From NCBI RefSeq assembly GCF_015732185.1, contig NZ_WIQM01000016.1, positions 651,001 through 715,000 on the forward strand: DNA of 64,000 nucleotides, read 5' to 3'. The notes below the pieces were generated by a model that worked only from the letters and a program-made list of their open reading frames with translations, made no database searches and had not been told where the DNA came from. The stretch comes from Pectinatus haikarae. GTDB lineage: Bacteria > Bacillota > Negativicutes > Selenomonadales > Selenomonadaceae. Position numbers and translations under genes: made by a program. Below are positions 22,169 to 31,400 of the stretch, piece after piece (positions within the stretch are counted from its first letter, which is position 1; each line of letters opens with the position of its first letter).

Positions 22169-23289
22169 AGTTTTGGAATTTTAAACCTGTTGATGGTGGT
22201 GCAGAACTCCGGATTGATGGAGATATTGTTGACGATAATGCTATCTGGATGTATGAATGGTTTGGTATTAAAGCTGCTTCACCGAATACTTTTAGGGATG
22301 AACTTAATAAATATTCCGGACAGAATATAACAGTCTGGATAGATTCTTACGGTGGTGATGTCACGGCTGGGGCTGGTATATATAACGCTCTTAAAAGCCA
22401 TAACGGAAAAGTTACGACTGTCATAGATGGTAAGGCAATGTCGGCAGCGTCGGTTATTGCTATGGCTGGTGATACTGTCCAGATGTCGCCTGTTGGTATT
22501 TTGATGATTCACAATCCATGGTCAGAAGTATCAGGAGAAGCGAAGGATATAAGAAAGGTAGCAGATGTACTTGATACCGTAAAAACAACCATTATGAATG
22601 CTTATCAGCAGAAAACAGGTAAATCTGTTGATGAAATAAGCCAGATGATGGATGATGAAACTTATATGGATGCGCAAAAAGCTAAAAATTTAGGCTTTAT
22701 TGATGAAATTTTGTATCAGGACGAAGGACAAAAGCCACCCATTCAAAACTCGCTTATGTTTACTCGTTTTGCTATACAAAACAGCGGAAATGCCGATTCA
22801 TTTAAGAAGTTTATTGAAAAAAATAAGAAAAAATTAATTGAAAATAAGGAGGAATTACCTTTGGAAGAAAATAAAATCAATACGCTGGAGGATTTGCAAA
22901 AAGCTTATCCGGATTTGTATGGACAAATTGCTCAAAACAGTATAGAAAATGAAAGAGGACGCATTTCAGCACTTGAAAAAATGGATGATCCACAAAATGA
23001 AGCGCTTCACGCTATAATAGTGGACGCTAAAAGCTCTGGTAAATCAGAAAAGGACATAAAATATGTAGTAGATATATTAAATAAGTATCCTGCAGCAAAA
23101 GAATCAGAATATCAAAAAAACGATGGCAAGGATTTTATGAAAGATGTCATAGAGGATAATAAAAAATCTGGTGTTGATAATATTGCATCAAACGGTAAAT
23201 CAAAAATTGAAAATGAAGAAACTGAGCGTAAAAATGCGGTTAAATTCATGGTAGAAGCAATTAATAAAAGAAATGGAGTGAAAAAATAA
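22165..23289 (+). CDS. Capsid maturation protease (ClpP-like) fused to scaffold domain
   Basis: 374 residues. The N-terminal 190 residues are a ClpP-fold serine protease: WIDSYGGDVTAGAGIYNAL, the nucleophile serine in GKAMSAASVIAMAG, and the histidine in GILMIHNPW. The C-terminal 142 residues are charged, helical and scaffold-like. A strong internal start at 22861 (AAGGAGG then TTG) would make that part separately, as lambda C and Nu3. The protease then processes the scaffold during head maturation. Confidence 0.94.
   Translation: MKFWNFKPVDGGAELRIDGDIVDDNAIWMYEWFGIKAASPNTFRDELNKYSGQNITVWIDSYGGDVTAGAGIYNALKSHNGKVTTVIDGKAMSAASVIAMAGDTVQMSPVGILMIHNPWSEVSGEAKDIRKVADVLDTVKTTIMNAYQQKTGKSVDEISQMMDDETYMDAQKAKNLGFIDEILYQDEGQKPPIQNSLMFTRFAIQNSGNADSFKKFIEKNKKKLIENKEELPLEENKINTLEDLQKAYPDLYGQIAQNSIENERGRISALEKMDDPQNEALHAIIVDAKSSGKSEKDIKYVVDILNKYPAAKESEYQKNDGKDFMKDVIEDNKKSGVDNIASNGKSKIENEETERKNAVKFMVEAINKRNGVKK
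22861..23289 (+). CDS. Internal-start scaffold protein (Nu3-like)
   Basis: In-frame TTG at codon 233 of the protease gene is preceded by AAGGAGG with 7 nt spacing, a better ribosome site than that of the full gene. The 142-residue product (LEENKINTLEDLQKAYPDLY onward) is hydrophilic and helical, fitting an assembly scaffold. This copies lambda, where Nu3 is nested in C. Translation from 22861 is inferred from the site alone. Confidence 0.75.
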   Translation: MEENKINTLEDLQKAYPDLYGQIAQNSIENERGRISALEKMDDPQNEALHAIIVDAKSSGKSEKDIKYVVDILNKYPAAKESEYQKNDGKDFMKDVIEDNKKSGVDNIASNGKSKIENEETERKNAVKFMVEAINKRNGVKK

Positions 23290-23660
23290 TGAGCGAATTA
23301 GTAAATACAGCAGCAACATTTACTTATGATCCTTTAATCGGTGGCCCGATACCAGCACGATTGACAAAAAACGTAACTATAATCAGCGGGGCAGGGGTTT
23401 TAGCCAGAGGTACAGTCCTTGGAAAGATTACTGCATCAGGTAAATACACGATTGTAAAAAGTACAAATACTGATGGCAGCCAGACTGCTAATTGTGTTTT
23501 GGCTCAAGCAATTGACGCAACAAATGCTGATGTTATAGCCACGGTATATTTACGTGGACGGTTTAACCGCAGCGCCTTGATATTTGGCGGGACTGACACA
23601 GCAGATACGCATGAAGACACCTTGCGTGATCTTGATATTTATCTGACGAACGTACAATAA
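23289..23660 (+). CDS. Head decoration protein (gpD family)
   Basis: 123 residues, near lambda gpD (110). ARGTVLGKITASGKYTIVKS and the following AQAIDATNADVIATVYLRGRFNRSAL are typical of trimeric gpD-like cement proteins that stabilise the expanded capsid. Start overlaps the protease stop by one base; order C-D-E is as in lambda. Confidence 0.92.
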   Translation: MSELVNTAATFTYDPLIGGPIPARLTKNVTIISGAGVLARGTVLGKITASGKYTIVKSTNTDGSQTANCVLAQAIDATNADVIATVYLRGRFNRSALIFGGTDTADTHEDTLRDLDIYLTNVQ

Positions 23661-23676
23661 AAAGGAGATGTAAATA

Positions 23677-24732
23677 ATGGGATTAGATATCAATAGTACT
23701 TACACACTTTTGCAGGCATTAGAAGAAAGTTATCCGCCTCAGACACTTTTCAGGGACACTTTTTTTCCGAATGAAAATACTTTCAATACTCCTACTGTAT
23801 TAATTGATTACAGAAAGGGAAGTCGTGAACTTGCGCCATTCATTGTTAAAAATGGCAGCGGAGTAACTATGCAGCGCACTGGTTTTCAGACAAAACAGTA
23901 TGAGCCACCAATGATGGCACCTCAACGTCCCACTACTATAAAGGATATTGAAAACCGCTCTTTCGGTGAAAATGTATTTTCCGTTCAGACTCCGGCGCAG
24001 CGTGCTCTAGTTTTACGCGCTAAAGATATGGCAGAACTTCAAGACATGAATGTGCGCCGTATTGAATGGATGTGCGCTCAGCTAATGTTATATGGTGAAT
24101 TTAATGTTACTGGCTATGCAGATGACGGAAAAACAGCTTTAGTAGATACTGTAACATTTGCTGACTGGACACAGAAGCTTACTTTATCTGGAACTGATTG
24201 CTGGAGTGCGACTACAGGTACTCCTTATAGTGTTATGCAGGATATGTCCAAAACAATAGCTCGTAATAGTGGTAAAGTACCAGATATCGCTATTTGCAGC
24301 TTTAAAACAGCAGACGCAATCATAGAAAACAGTGAAATGCTTAAGTATTTATCTATTCCAAACAGAGATAATTTAACTCTTATGCAGTTCCAGCCGCGTA
24401 TTACTGCACCTGGTGTAATGTTCTATGGTTTTATTAGTTCTTTAAATCTTCAGATATGGGCTTATGATGGTGTATATGATGATGGCACAGGAACTTTGCA
24501 GCAGTACATTCCTGACGGTTACTTCATTATGGGGGTTCGTGGTCGTGGTTCTCAGCTTTTCGGCGCTGTGACTCAGCTTGAACAGGATAATGTTTATAGA
24601 ACCTATGAAGGCAAGAATGTACCGAAAGTGTGGAGCGAAGTAGGAAAAGATACTCAACTGATACGTGTTGCATCTAAATGCGTGCCAAAACCAGAATTTA
24701 TAGATGACTGGTATACTGTAAAGGCATTTTAA
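23677..24732 (+). CDS. Major capsid protein (gpE family)
   Basis: 351 residues versus 341 in lambda gpE. TLFRDTFFPNENTFNTPTVLIDYRKGSRELAPFI, the RTGFQTKQYEPPMMAPQRP loop and MLYGEFNVTGYADDG are characteristic of the HK97-fold gpE family. AAAGGAGATG precedes the ATG. It forms the icosahedral shell. Confidence 0.96.
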   Translation: MGLDINSTYTLLQALEESYPPQTLFRDTFFPNENTFNTPTVLIDYRKGSRELAPFIVKNGSGVTMQRTGFQTKQYEPPMMAPQRPTTIKDIENRSFGENVFSVQTPAQRALVLRAKDMAELQDMNVRRIEWMCAQLMLYGEFNVTGYADDGKTALVDTVTFADWTQKLTLSGTDCWSATTGTPYSVMQDMSKTIARNSGKVPDIAICSFKTADAIIENSEMLKYLSIPNRDNLTLMQFQPRITAPGVMFYGFISSLNLQIWAYDGVYDDGTGTLQQYIPDGYFIMGVRGRGSQLFGAVTQLEQDNVYRTYEGKNVPKVWSEVGKDTQLIRVASKCVPKPEFIDDWYTVKAF

Positions 24733-24745
24733 GGAGGTCTTATTG

Positions 24746-24961
24746 ATGGATATTTTAGTTAATAAATTTAAAGTAAGGCACAACGGTAGGACTTATAAAA
24801 AAGATGATGTTATTAAAGGAATTTCCGATGATGAGGGCAAAAAATTAGCTGCCGCTAGTAACGGAACCTTAAAAATAATAGCAGGAACTTCTGATGAAGT
24901 AAAAAAAGATACGCAGCTTCCTGATGTTGATCCTAAAAAAACCATGGGTACCAAAAAATGA
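24746..24961 (+). CDS. Small head-completion-region protein (gpFI position)
   Basis: 71 residues from ATG 24746 (AGGAGG 8 nt upstream). FKVRHNGRTYKKDDVIKGISDDEGKKLAAAS followed by an acidic/lysine tail looks like a short SH3-like unit plus disordered tail. It occupies the place of lambda FI between capsid and head-tail joining genes. Specific function not established. Confidence 0.7.
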   Translation: MDILVNKFKVRHNGRTYKKDDVIKGISDDEGKKLAAASNGTLKIIAGTSDEVKKDTQLPDVDPKKTMGTKK

Positions 24962-25311
24962 CATTGAAGGACGATATGCTGGCTGACGTTGACAGTGTTT
25001 TTTTTAATTCTGATGAAATGGCAGAAACAATTACTTATACATCAGATGGCGTTGATAAAAATATCTCAGCACTAATTGAAATTGGCACTTCGTCAGGAGA
25101 AAAACGGAACTTAAAGGAAAAAGACCGTAGCTATGGTGATGCTACTTTTACTATTAAGCAGTCAGATATTCCCAAGCCACATACTGGCGATAAGATTTTA
25201 TACAATGGTAATAAATATACTTTTGATATTATAGAGCAATGTGTGAATGGCATGTATGATTTACGATTTGCATCTAAGGAGTCAGCTGTCAGTATGGGGA
25301 GGTTGTCATAA
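24958..25311 (+). CDS. Head-tail joining protein (gpFII-like)
   Basis: 117 residues, the size of lambda FII. An N-terminal helix (DDMLADVDSVFFNSDEMAETITY) precedes a beta-barrel with DKILYNGNKYTFDIIEQ and MYDLRFASKE, the shape of FII-like adaptor proteins. Overlaps its neighbours by 4 and 1 bases. It would connect the filled head to the tail. Confidence 0.78.
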   Translation: MTLKDDMLADVDSVFFNSDEMAETITYTSDGVDKNISALIEIGTSSGEKRNLKEKDRSYGDATFTIKQSDIPKPHTGDKILYNGNKYTFDIIEQCVNGMYDLRFASKESAVSMGRLS

Positions 25312-25904
25312 TGGAATTACAAATAGAATATGACGATATGGCAGTCCCTTATTTAAAAGATTTGGTTGCTAATAATCCGAAATGGATTGCTAGTGCATTA
25401 AAATCTGCTGCTTATCAGTCACAAAAATTAATAAAGTCTGGCATTCAGTCAGGTGCACCGGGTGACGAATCTTACACGCCCTTAATGCCTGATAAATTGC
25501 GACAGGCGCTAGAAATGGTACTGGGTGGTAATGTTAAATCACATTATCAGATAATGGGCCGCTTGAAACAAGCTGTAGGTTACGATAAGACACGAGCTGA
25601 TGAAGGTGTTGTTACTGTTGGTTGGCTCAGCGGTTCAGCTGTAAATTTAGGCAGCAAGCAGCAGGAAGGTTTTACAACCGAAGTAACTGATAATGTACGT
25701 CGGGCATTTGCGGCAGCGGGCATTAAGCTTGCAAAGGGCAAGACAGAACTGACTATTGCGGCTCGTCCTACATTCCCCCCCATATTACCGGATGTCAATG
25801 TTACTGCTATGCAGACAGTACAGGCTAAGCTTGTATCTTATATCTGCGGTAATGATGTAAGATCTACGGCAAGTAGTGCTCGTATATATAAGGTTTATAA
25901 GTAG
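25311..25904 (+). CDS. Minor tail protein gpZ-like
   Basis: 197 residues versus 192 in lambda gpZ. The N-terminal helices (KWIASALKSAAYQSQKLIKSGIQSG) and the C-terminal RPTFPPILP are typical. gpZ acts at tail completion and head-tail joining. GGGGAGG lies ahead of the start and the gene is in the lambda Z position. Confidence 0.82.
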   Translation: MELQIEYDDMAVPYLKDLVANNPKWIASALKSAAYQSQKLIKSGIQSGAPGDESYTPLMPDKLRQALEMVLGGNVKSHYQIMGRLKQAVGYDKTRADEGVVTVGWLSGSAVNLGSKQQEGFTTEVTDNVRRAFAAAGIKLAKGKTELTIAARPTFPPILPDVNVTAMQTVQAKLVSYICGNDVRSTASSARIYKVYK

Positions 25905-25912
25905 GTGAGTAA

Positions 25913-26422
25913 ATGGAAATGACATTGCCGTTATGGTCAATATGTTCCAAATGGCTGACGGCGCTCGAGCAATCAAATAAAATTCAGGAGTTCTGCCAAG
26001 CTAATTATGGGAGGGCTCCTATTTTTTTAGGCGGCGCAAATCCAAGGCAGGCACCTGATGAAGATTTTTGTCCTTACATTCTTGTAATGCCAGGACGAAA
26101 AGGCGAAGGTTCAGACCCGCTTACTTATACAGTCGGGGTTGCTTGGGTAATCGCACAGCCAAACGTGTTAGTAGATGGCGTTAAAAAACCGTTTAATGAC
26201 TATTCGGAAGCAAAAGAAATTATCATCTCCGGCATGCAGGAATGTGATGAATTTGGACAGATGATTTTTGAAGTATTACAGACCTGTGCGGAAGAAACAG
26301 GCTATCCTATTTCAAAAATTGAGTATGATATTTCTCCGGTCACCGCTTTCCCGCAGTTTGCCGGAGTTATGTTAGCAACAACTAATATTGAACCCGCTAT
26401 GGGTGAGATTTTGACATATTGA
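25913..26422 (+). CDS. Tail terminator-like protein (gpU position)
   Basis: 169 residues. FCPYILVMPGRKGEGSDPLTYTVGVAWVIAQP and the later strand-helix content fit the alpha/beta tail-terminator group, and position between Z-like and tail-tube genes matches lambda U. It would cap the tube and set the head interface. TAGGTGAG precedes the ATG. Confidence 0.75.
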   Translation: MEMTLPLWSICSKWLTALEQSNKIQEFCQANYGRAPIFLGGANPRQAPDEDFCPYILVMPGRKGEGSDPLTYTVGVAWVIAQPNVLVDGVKKPFNDYSEAKEIIISGMQECDEFGQMIFEVLQTCAEETGYPISKIEYDISPVTAFPQFAGVMLATTNIEPAMGEILTY

Positions 26423-26435
26423 AAGGAGATTGACA

Positions 26436-27746
26436 ATGCAAGCAAAGGGCATGAAAAGCATTCTTAATCTAGTATTTGAATCTACATACGGGGTTCTTCC
26501 ATCAACCGGAACAATATATCGTATGCCGTTCAATAAGAATGCTTTAACTTCTAAGCAAAATCAAATAGCATCAAATACGATTACTGGGCGCAGGGATGCT
26601 GTGCAACCTGGTTTAGGACAGATTGATGTATCGGGGCAACTCGATTTACCGCTTGATGTCCGTAATATAGGTCTGGCTTTAAAGGCAGTTATCGGTGTGC
26701 CGACAACCACTTCTTTAAGTACGTCAGGCAACTTAATTTCTAATAGTCCGATTGACGTAACTTTAGAAGACTGGACAAAAATAACCACAGGATCTTTTCA
26801 TATTTCAATTGATGGCACTGCCTCCGATGTAACAGGTATTACGTTCGCATCTGTAGTGTCTATGTCTGCTATTGCCACAGCAATTCAAGCAGCAATACAG
26901 GCGGCTAATACAAAGTTTAGTGCGGTAATAGTATCTTATGATGAAGGCACACAGAAAATCACAATAACATCAGGTACGACTGGTGCAACAAGTTCTGTTA
27001 GTCAAATGACGGCGGCAGCATCGGGAACATATTTAGGTGATTTGCTTAATATGACTAATGGTGTATCAACAACGGGTGCAGCGCTTTATCAGCATGTATT
27101 TAAAGTTGGCGATAGCGTGCCATCTTTGACAATTGAAAAAGGGTTTTCTGATATTGGCAAATATTTTCGGTACCTGGGTGCGAAAGTTAATAAATTTTCG
27201 CTGACTGCCCAAGTTGGAAACAATGAAACAACTTACACAATGGATATGATGGCGGCTAACGAAGTGGAAGCGGCTGTACCTCTTACCGCAGCTCCAAGTT
27301 CTTTAGCATTATTACGGTTTAATAACGTAAATGCCGAAGTAAAAGAAGGTGGCAATACACTTGCTACATGCCGTAAAATACAGCTCGATATTGATAATGG
27401 TTTAGATGGCGATACTTATTGTCTTAACGGTTCTGGTATCCGTCCAGCTATCAATGAAGGTGTTTTAACTCCGTCAGGCTCGGTTGAAGCATTATTTATT
27501 GACACATCTTTGCTCGATAAGGCAATAAATGGTACCGAAACATCTTTGGAATTAATTTACAGCAATGGTCAGTACAGTTTAAGTATTAAATTACCTGAAT
27601 TGCTTTTTGAGCGTGCTACCCCTACTGTAGATGGGCCTAAAGGAGTTACGGCTACATTAAGCTATAAAGGTTATTACAGCAATGATTCGGGCAATTCAGC
27701 GGTTATTGCTACACTTATTAATGATGTATCATCATATGCAGGATAA
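26436..27746 (+). CDS. Major tail tube protein with inserted domain
   Basis: 436 residues from ATG 26436 (AAAGGAG upstream). The N-terminal (1-95) and C-terminal (215-436) parts are tube-like: ITGRRDAVQPGLGQIDVSGQLDLPLD, SLTIEKGFSDIGKYFRYLGAKVNKFSL, and DIDNGLDGDTYCLNGSG. Residues about 100-212 look like an inserted beta module (FHISIDGTASDVTGITFA, then DEGTQKITITSGTTG) resembling repeats seen in Mu-type sheath DUF3383 proteins. The insertion probably decorates the outside of the tail. Confidence 0.88.
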   Translation: MQAKGMKSILNLVFESTYGVLPSTGTIYRMPFNKNALTSKQNQIASNTITGRRDAVQPGLGQIDVSGQLDLPLDVRNIGLALKAVIGVPTTTSLSTSGNLISNSPIDVTLEDWTKITTGSFHISIDGTASDVTGITFASVVSMSAIATAIQAAIQAANTKFSAVIVSYDEGTQKITITSGTTGATSSVSQMTAAASGTYLGDLLNMTNGVSTTGAALYQHVFKVGDSVPSLTIEKGFSDIGKYFRYLGAKVNKFSLTAQVGNNETTYTMDMMAANEVEAAVPLTAAPSSLALLRFNNVNAEVKEGGNTLATCRKIQLDIDNGLDGDTYCLNGSGIRPAINEGVLTPSGSVEALFIDTSLLDKAINGTETSLELIYSNGQYSLSIKLPELLFERATPTVDGPKGVTATLSYKGYYSNDSGNSAVIATLINDVSSYAG

Positions 27747-27761
27747 TTGGAGGTTTCATCA

Positions 27762-28103
27762 ATGACAGATGAAGAAAAAAAGAATCAGGAAAAAGCTAAA
27801 CAGATTTATAAAGAACAGCAGGAATATATTGAAAAGTTGATTACGGAAAAGAAACTGCCAGAACTTAAAGCGCTTACTCGCAAACAACGTAAAGAACTTG
27901 ATGAGTCACATAATAATTATTTAAAAGAGGTATTCACGGATAAACGTAGTCCTCTTGTTGTGCAGGAAGGCTGCTATGACTGGATTTTGGATAATGTCTA
28001 TAAATCTTTTAATTTCTCTGATCTGCCTAATAATGTATGCTTAGCATTTGGACGTATGGTATACGATCTGACCTATGGAGATAAATTGTCCGAAAAAAAC
28101 TAA
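27762..28103 (+). CDS. Tail assembly chaperone gpG-like
   Basis: 113 residues from ATG 27762 (GGAGG upstream). The first half is a charged helix (EEKKNQEKAKQIYKEQQEYIEKLI) and the second is helical (LVVQEGCYDWILDNVYKSFNF). It precedes the tape measure gene. The stop is immediately preceded by the slippery heptamer A-AAA-AAC (28094-28100), so a fraction of ribosomes should continue in the -1 frame to make the gpGT-like fusion, as in lambda. Confidence 0.85.
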   Translation: MTDEEKKNQEKAKQIYKEQQEYIEKLITEKKLPELKALTRKQRKELDESHNNYLKEVFTDKRSPLVVQEGCYDWILDNVYKSFNFSDLPNNVCLAFGRMVYDLTYGDKLSEKN

Positions 28104-28432
28104 TAGATGTCTGGTCATGGACCTATGAATGGGCAGACTATTGCGAATCATGTAAGGCAGCCGGAGAAAATACGGATTGCGAAACTTGTGACGCAAAACA
28201 GACTGAACTAATGCCAATAAATTATGTTACATATAATTTATGGAGTCGTACGCAAACTCAATGGCAGTGGTCAGGTGGAATGGTGCCTGTATTGGCAGGG
28301 CTTAATTACTTGGCCATGTTTGCTATAGCAGAACAGCTTGATATTGATGTTTCACCAGGTATGCTTTTAAAGATCCAAGCGTTGGAAGCTTACACGATAG
28401 AAAAAATCAGGAAGAAAATGGAAAGAAAGTGA
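27762..28432 (+). CDS. Tail assembly chaperone gpGT-like, -1 frameshift product
   Basis: Reading shifts -1 at A-AAA-AAC (28094-28100), one codon before the TAA of the gpG-like frame, and continues CTA ATA GAT to the stop at 28432, giving about 223 residues. The T part opens LIDVWSWTYEWADYCESC and contains two CxxC pairs (CESC, CETC), possibly a zinc site, then LAMFAIAEQLDIDVSPG. No separate ribosome site is seen for the T part. The ratio of the two products guides tape-measure wrapping in lambda. Confidence 0.82.
28094..28103 (+). promoter_or_regulatory. Programmed -1 frameshift site
   Basis: The heptamer A-AAA-AAC (X-XXY-YYZ type) sits directly before the zero-frame TAA, and the -1 frame is open for a further 110 codons with protein-like composition. 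The same element couples lambda G and T. Confidence 0.85.
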
Positions 28433-28436
28433 TATT

Positions 28437-31400
28437 ATGGCTCAAAATGATGTACAAATCAACATTATAGGTAAAGACGATGCGACAGGAGCTTTTCGGT
28501 CCGTATTATCATCCGCTGAAAAAACATCACGTAGCATACAGGGTTTAGGTGGTAATGTAGGCTCGTTAAATTCCACCCTTTCAAATGCCGGCACAAGCAT
28601 AATGTCGCTTAATTCTATTCTTTCCAACACTACAAGTTATGCTTTAGCTATAGCAGGTGTAAATGGACTTGGTGATGCTATGCATTCAACTATCGGGGCG
28701 GCGCTTGAATTTTATACTACAATGCAGACCGGTGCGGTATCTCTTGCGGGGTCTTTAATGTCTATGGGGCAGATCAATGGAGAATCCCTTACATGGAATC
28801 AGTCATTAAGTATGTCTAAAGAACTTATGCAAGAACTTAGTGATCAGGCATTAGTAACGGGGGCCTCAACAAGAGAAATTTCTGACGTTTTCAGGGCAAT
28901 GTTGCCGAACGCCTTGAATGCCGGAATGTCTATTGAACAGACGTTGAAATTAGCGGGTACCCTAACTACAACTGGTAAATCATTAGGCTTAAACGGAAAC
29001 ATTTTAATGCGTGATGCACAGGATCTAATCAGTGGTAAAAATGTTCAGCGTACAAAATTAGGTGCCGTTTTAGGTCTTACTAATGAAGATATTCAGCAGG
29101 CCAAACAATCAGCTAATGGATTATTTAATTTCCTAAGCACCAGACTTCAAGGTGAAATGGAAGCCAATCAAAATTACCTTGAACTACTAGAAGGACGCTG
29201 GAACCATTTAAAGGAAGCGATGGCTCGTGTCGGTGGTTTAGGTGCAACGCCATTACTGAAATCAGTAACCGATGAATTAGCAAATATAGCCAACCAGTTT
29301 GTTAAAATTAACAATCAAACTCGTGAGGTAGAATATGTAAATCCGGATATGATAGAAGGAATTGCATCTGCGGGGCAGGTTTTAATGAACTTTGGCAATC
29401 AGTTTCAAAGATTCGTTACAGATATCAGTGGTGTAGGCGTTCCGGCACTACATGCACTTGGTGCAGGCATTGATTTTGTATCACAGCATGCTGCCATAAT
29501 GGGTGAAGTTTTAATGGTTACGTGGATAGGCCGGGGCATTAATTCTTATATCTTGGATTATAGGAATGTATTAAATGGCGCGACAGAAGCAGAAACCTTC
29601 TTAGGGCGTGCCGCTCTTAAAACAAAAACTCAACTGCAAGCACAAACAGCGGCCATGACGGCGCAAAAGACGGCATATTTAAAAGAAGCACAAACATCAA
29701 TGGCGACTATTGCTGCTACTTCTGCCCCGAAAGTCAGTAAAACAAATATTGCTGCAGAAATAGCTTTAGAAGCACAGTTGGGGCAGGTAGTGACAAATAC
29801 TACTAGCGCTGAAACACGTAAAATGTTAGCCGCTACAACTGCTGCTACTGCTTTTAGAGGTGCAAACGCTGCCCTTTTGGCTGGTGAAAACGAACTTGCT
29901 ATAAAGATACTAGAAACAAATACTTCTTTAGATGCGCAGGGGGTTGCTGCGGGTACAATGTCAGCTCGTGCTGCAAGTGCCATCGAACTTATCCAAATGG
30001 GTGAAACTGAACTTGCTCAAAAAATATTAGAAACTAATGCCGCTTTTGATTGGCAGGGAACAGCTGCAGCGACAGCAGGAGCAAAAGCTGTTGAAGGCGC
30101 AACTGCGGGTACAGCAGCGCAAGCAGCTTTGACGGGTGAAGCTGCTAATACAGCAACTGTTATAGCTGGGGCCGGGGCTACTGCTGAAGTTACGGGCGGC
30201 AAAATGGTTACAGCTGGACGTACGGCGACAACTATTGTAAAAGATTTAGCATCTTCTGTATTTACGTTGGCTGGAGGCTGGGTAACAGTTGCTCTAATGA
30301 CAATGTATGCCACTTCTAAGCTTGATGATTATTTCCAAAAAGAACAAAAATATACTAGAGAACATACGTTTCAAGCACCTAATGGGCAATATTATACTTA
30401 TCAACAAAATGGTGATATAACACCTGCCGCTAATTCAGAAGGGCTGCCAAGTTACGGAATCGATTCATACTCGTCAAAACTATTCGGTCAGTTTGGTATA
30501 GGGATGAGTAGTTCCAATAGCATTGATAATTATAATGATGAAGATATAAGGGAACAGGAAGCCGCTAAAGAACAAGCTGATTATGATGCTGAAATACAAA
30601 AAGAAGCTGATGAAGAAAAATCACAACAAGATCGTTGGCTGGCTATCCAAGAAAAGCTATCACAGGATCCTCACTATTTAGATACCCAAAAAGCAATTAA
30701 AGATTTAATGGGGCAGGTAACAGGTAAATATTCTGGTGACGATAACGATAAGTCGACTCAAAAGGCTGCTCGTCAGCTTGCCCACCAAGAACAGCAGATT
30801 GCTGAAGCCAATAAACAATATTCTGACACTATTAATAAAAATGCGCAGCTTATCAAACAGGCTAACGATAAAATAAATAGTATTTTAGCCAGCCTTGATG
30901 AAAAAATTCTTGATATAAATGGGACGCAGCTGCAAATTGATTTATCAAAAGATAAAAAAGAATGGGCCGATATTGTTAAACAAATTCACGGAGCGGCTGT
31001 TAATTTAAAGACCCTGAGCTATACAACGGCTCAACATACCACTATGGGCGGCGGTTTAGGTGCAGACCTTTATAATATAGCCGCATCAAAAGACGGCATG
31101 CCTTATCAGCTTGGTGGTGATGGTGTTTCTTATACTGATTGTGGCAAATTATTTGTTGATGGCATTGAACAGGCAACAGGAGTGTCTATAGGTAGGACAG
31201 TAGATGCTATTGAACAATATGCATCGGATAATGGCGCTTGGCATCCGGCAGGCGATGGGTATATGCCAAATGTTGGTGACGGTGTTGTTGTATTAGGCGG
31301 TGATCATATTGTTATAAGCAACGGTGAAGGCGGATATGTTGGTGCTAATAGTTCGACAGGTGTGGTTGAAAAAAACAGTGTTGAAGGAGATTTCGGAGCG

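Noticed and set aside
28211-28432. Stand-alone gene starting at ATG 28211
   Set aside because: No ribosome site; the same frame is open upstream to the slippery site, so it is the -1 frameshift extension of the gpG-like gene.
29630-30313. Leftward Ala/Val-rich frames opposite the tape measure gene
   Set aside because: They mirror the Ala/Thr-rich coding strand and have no ribosome sites; antisense shadows.
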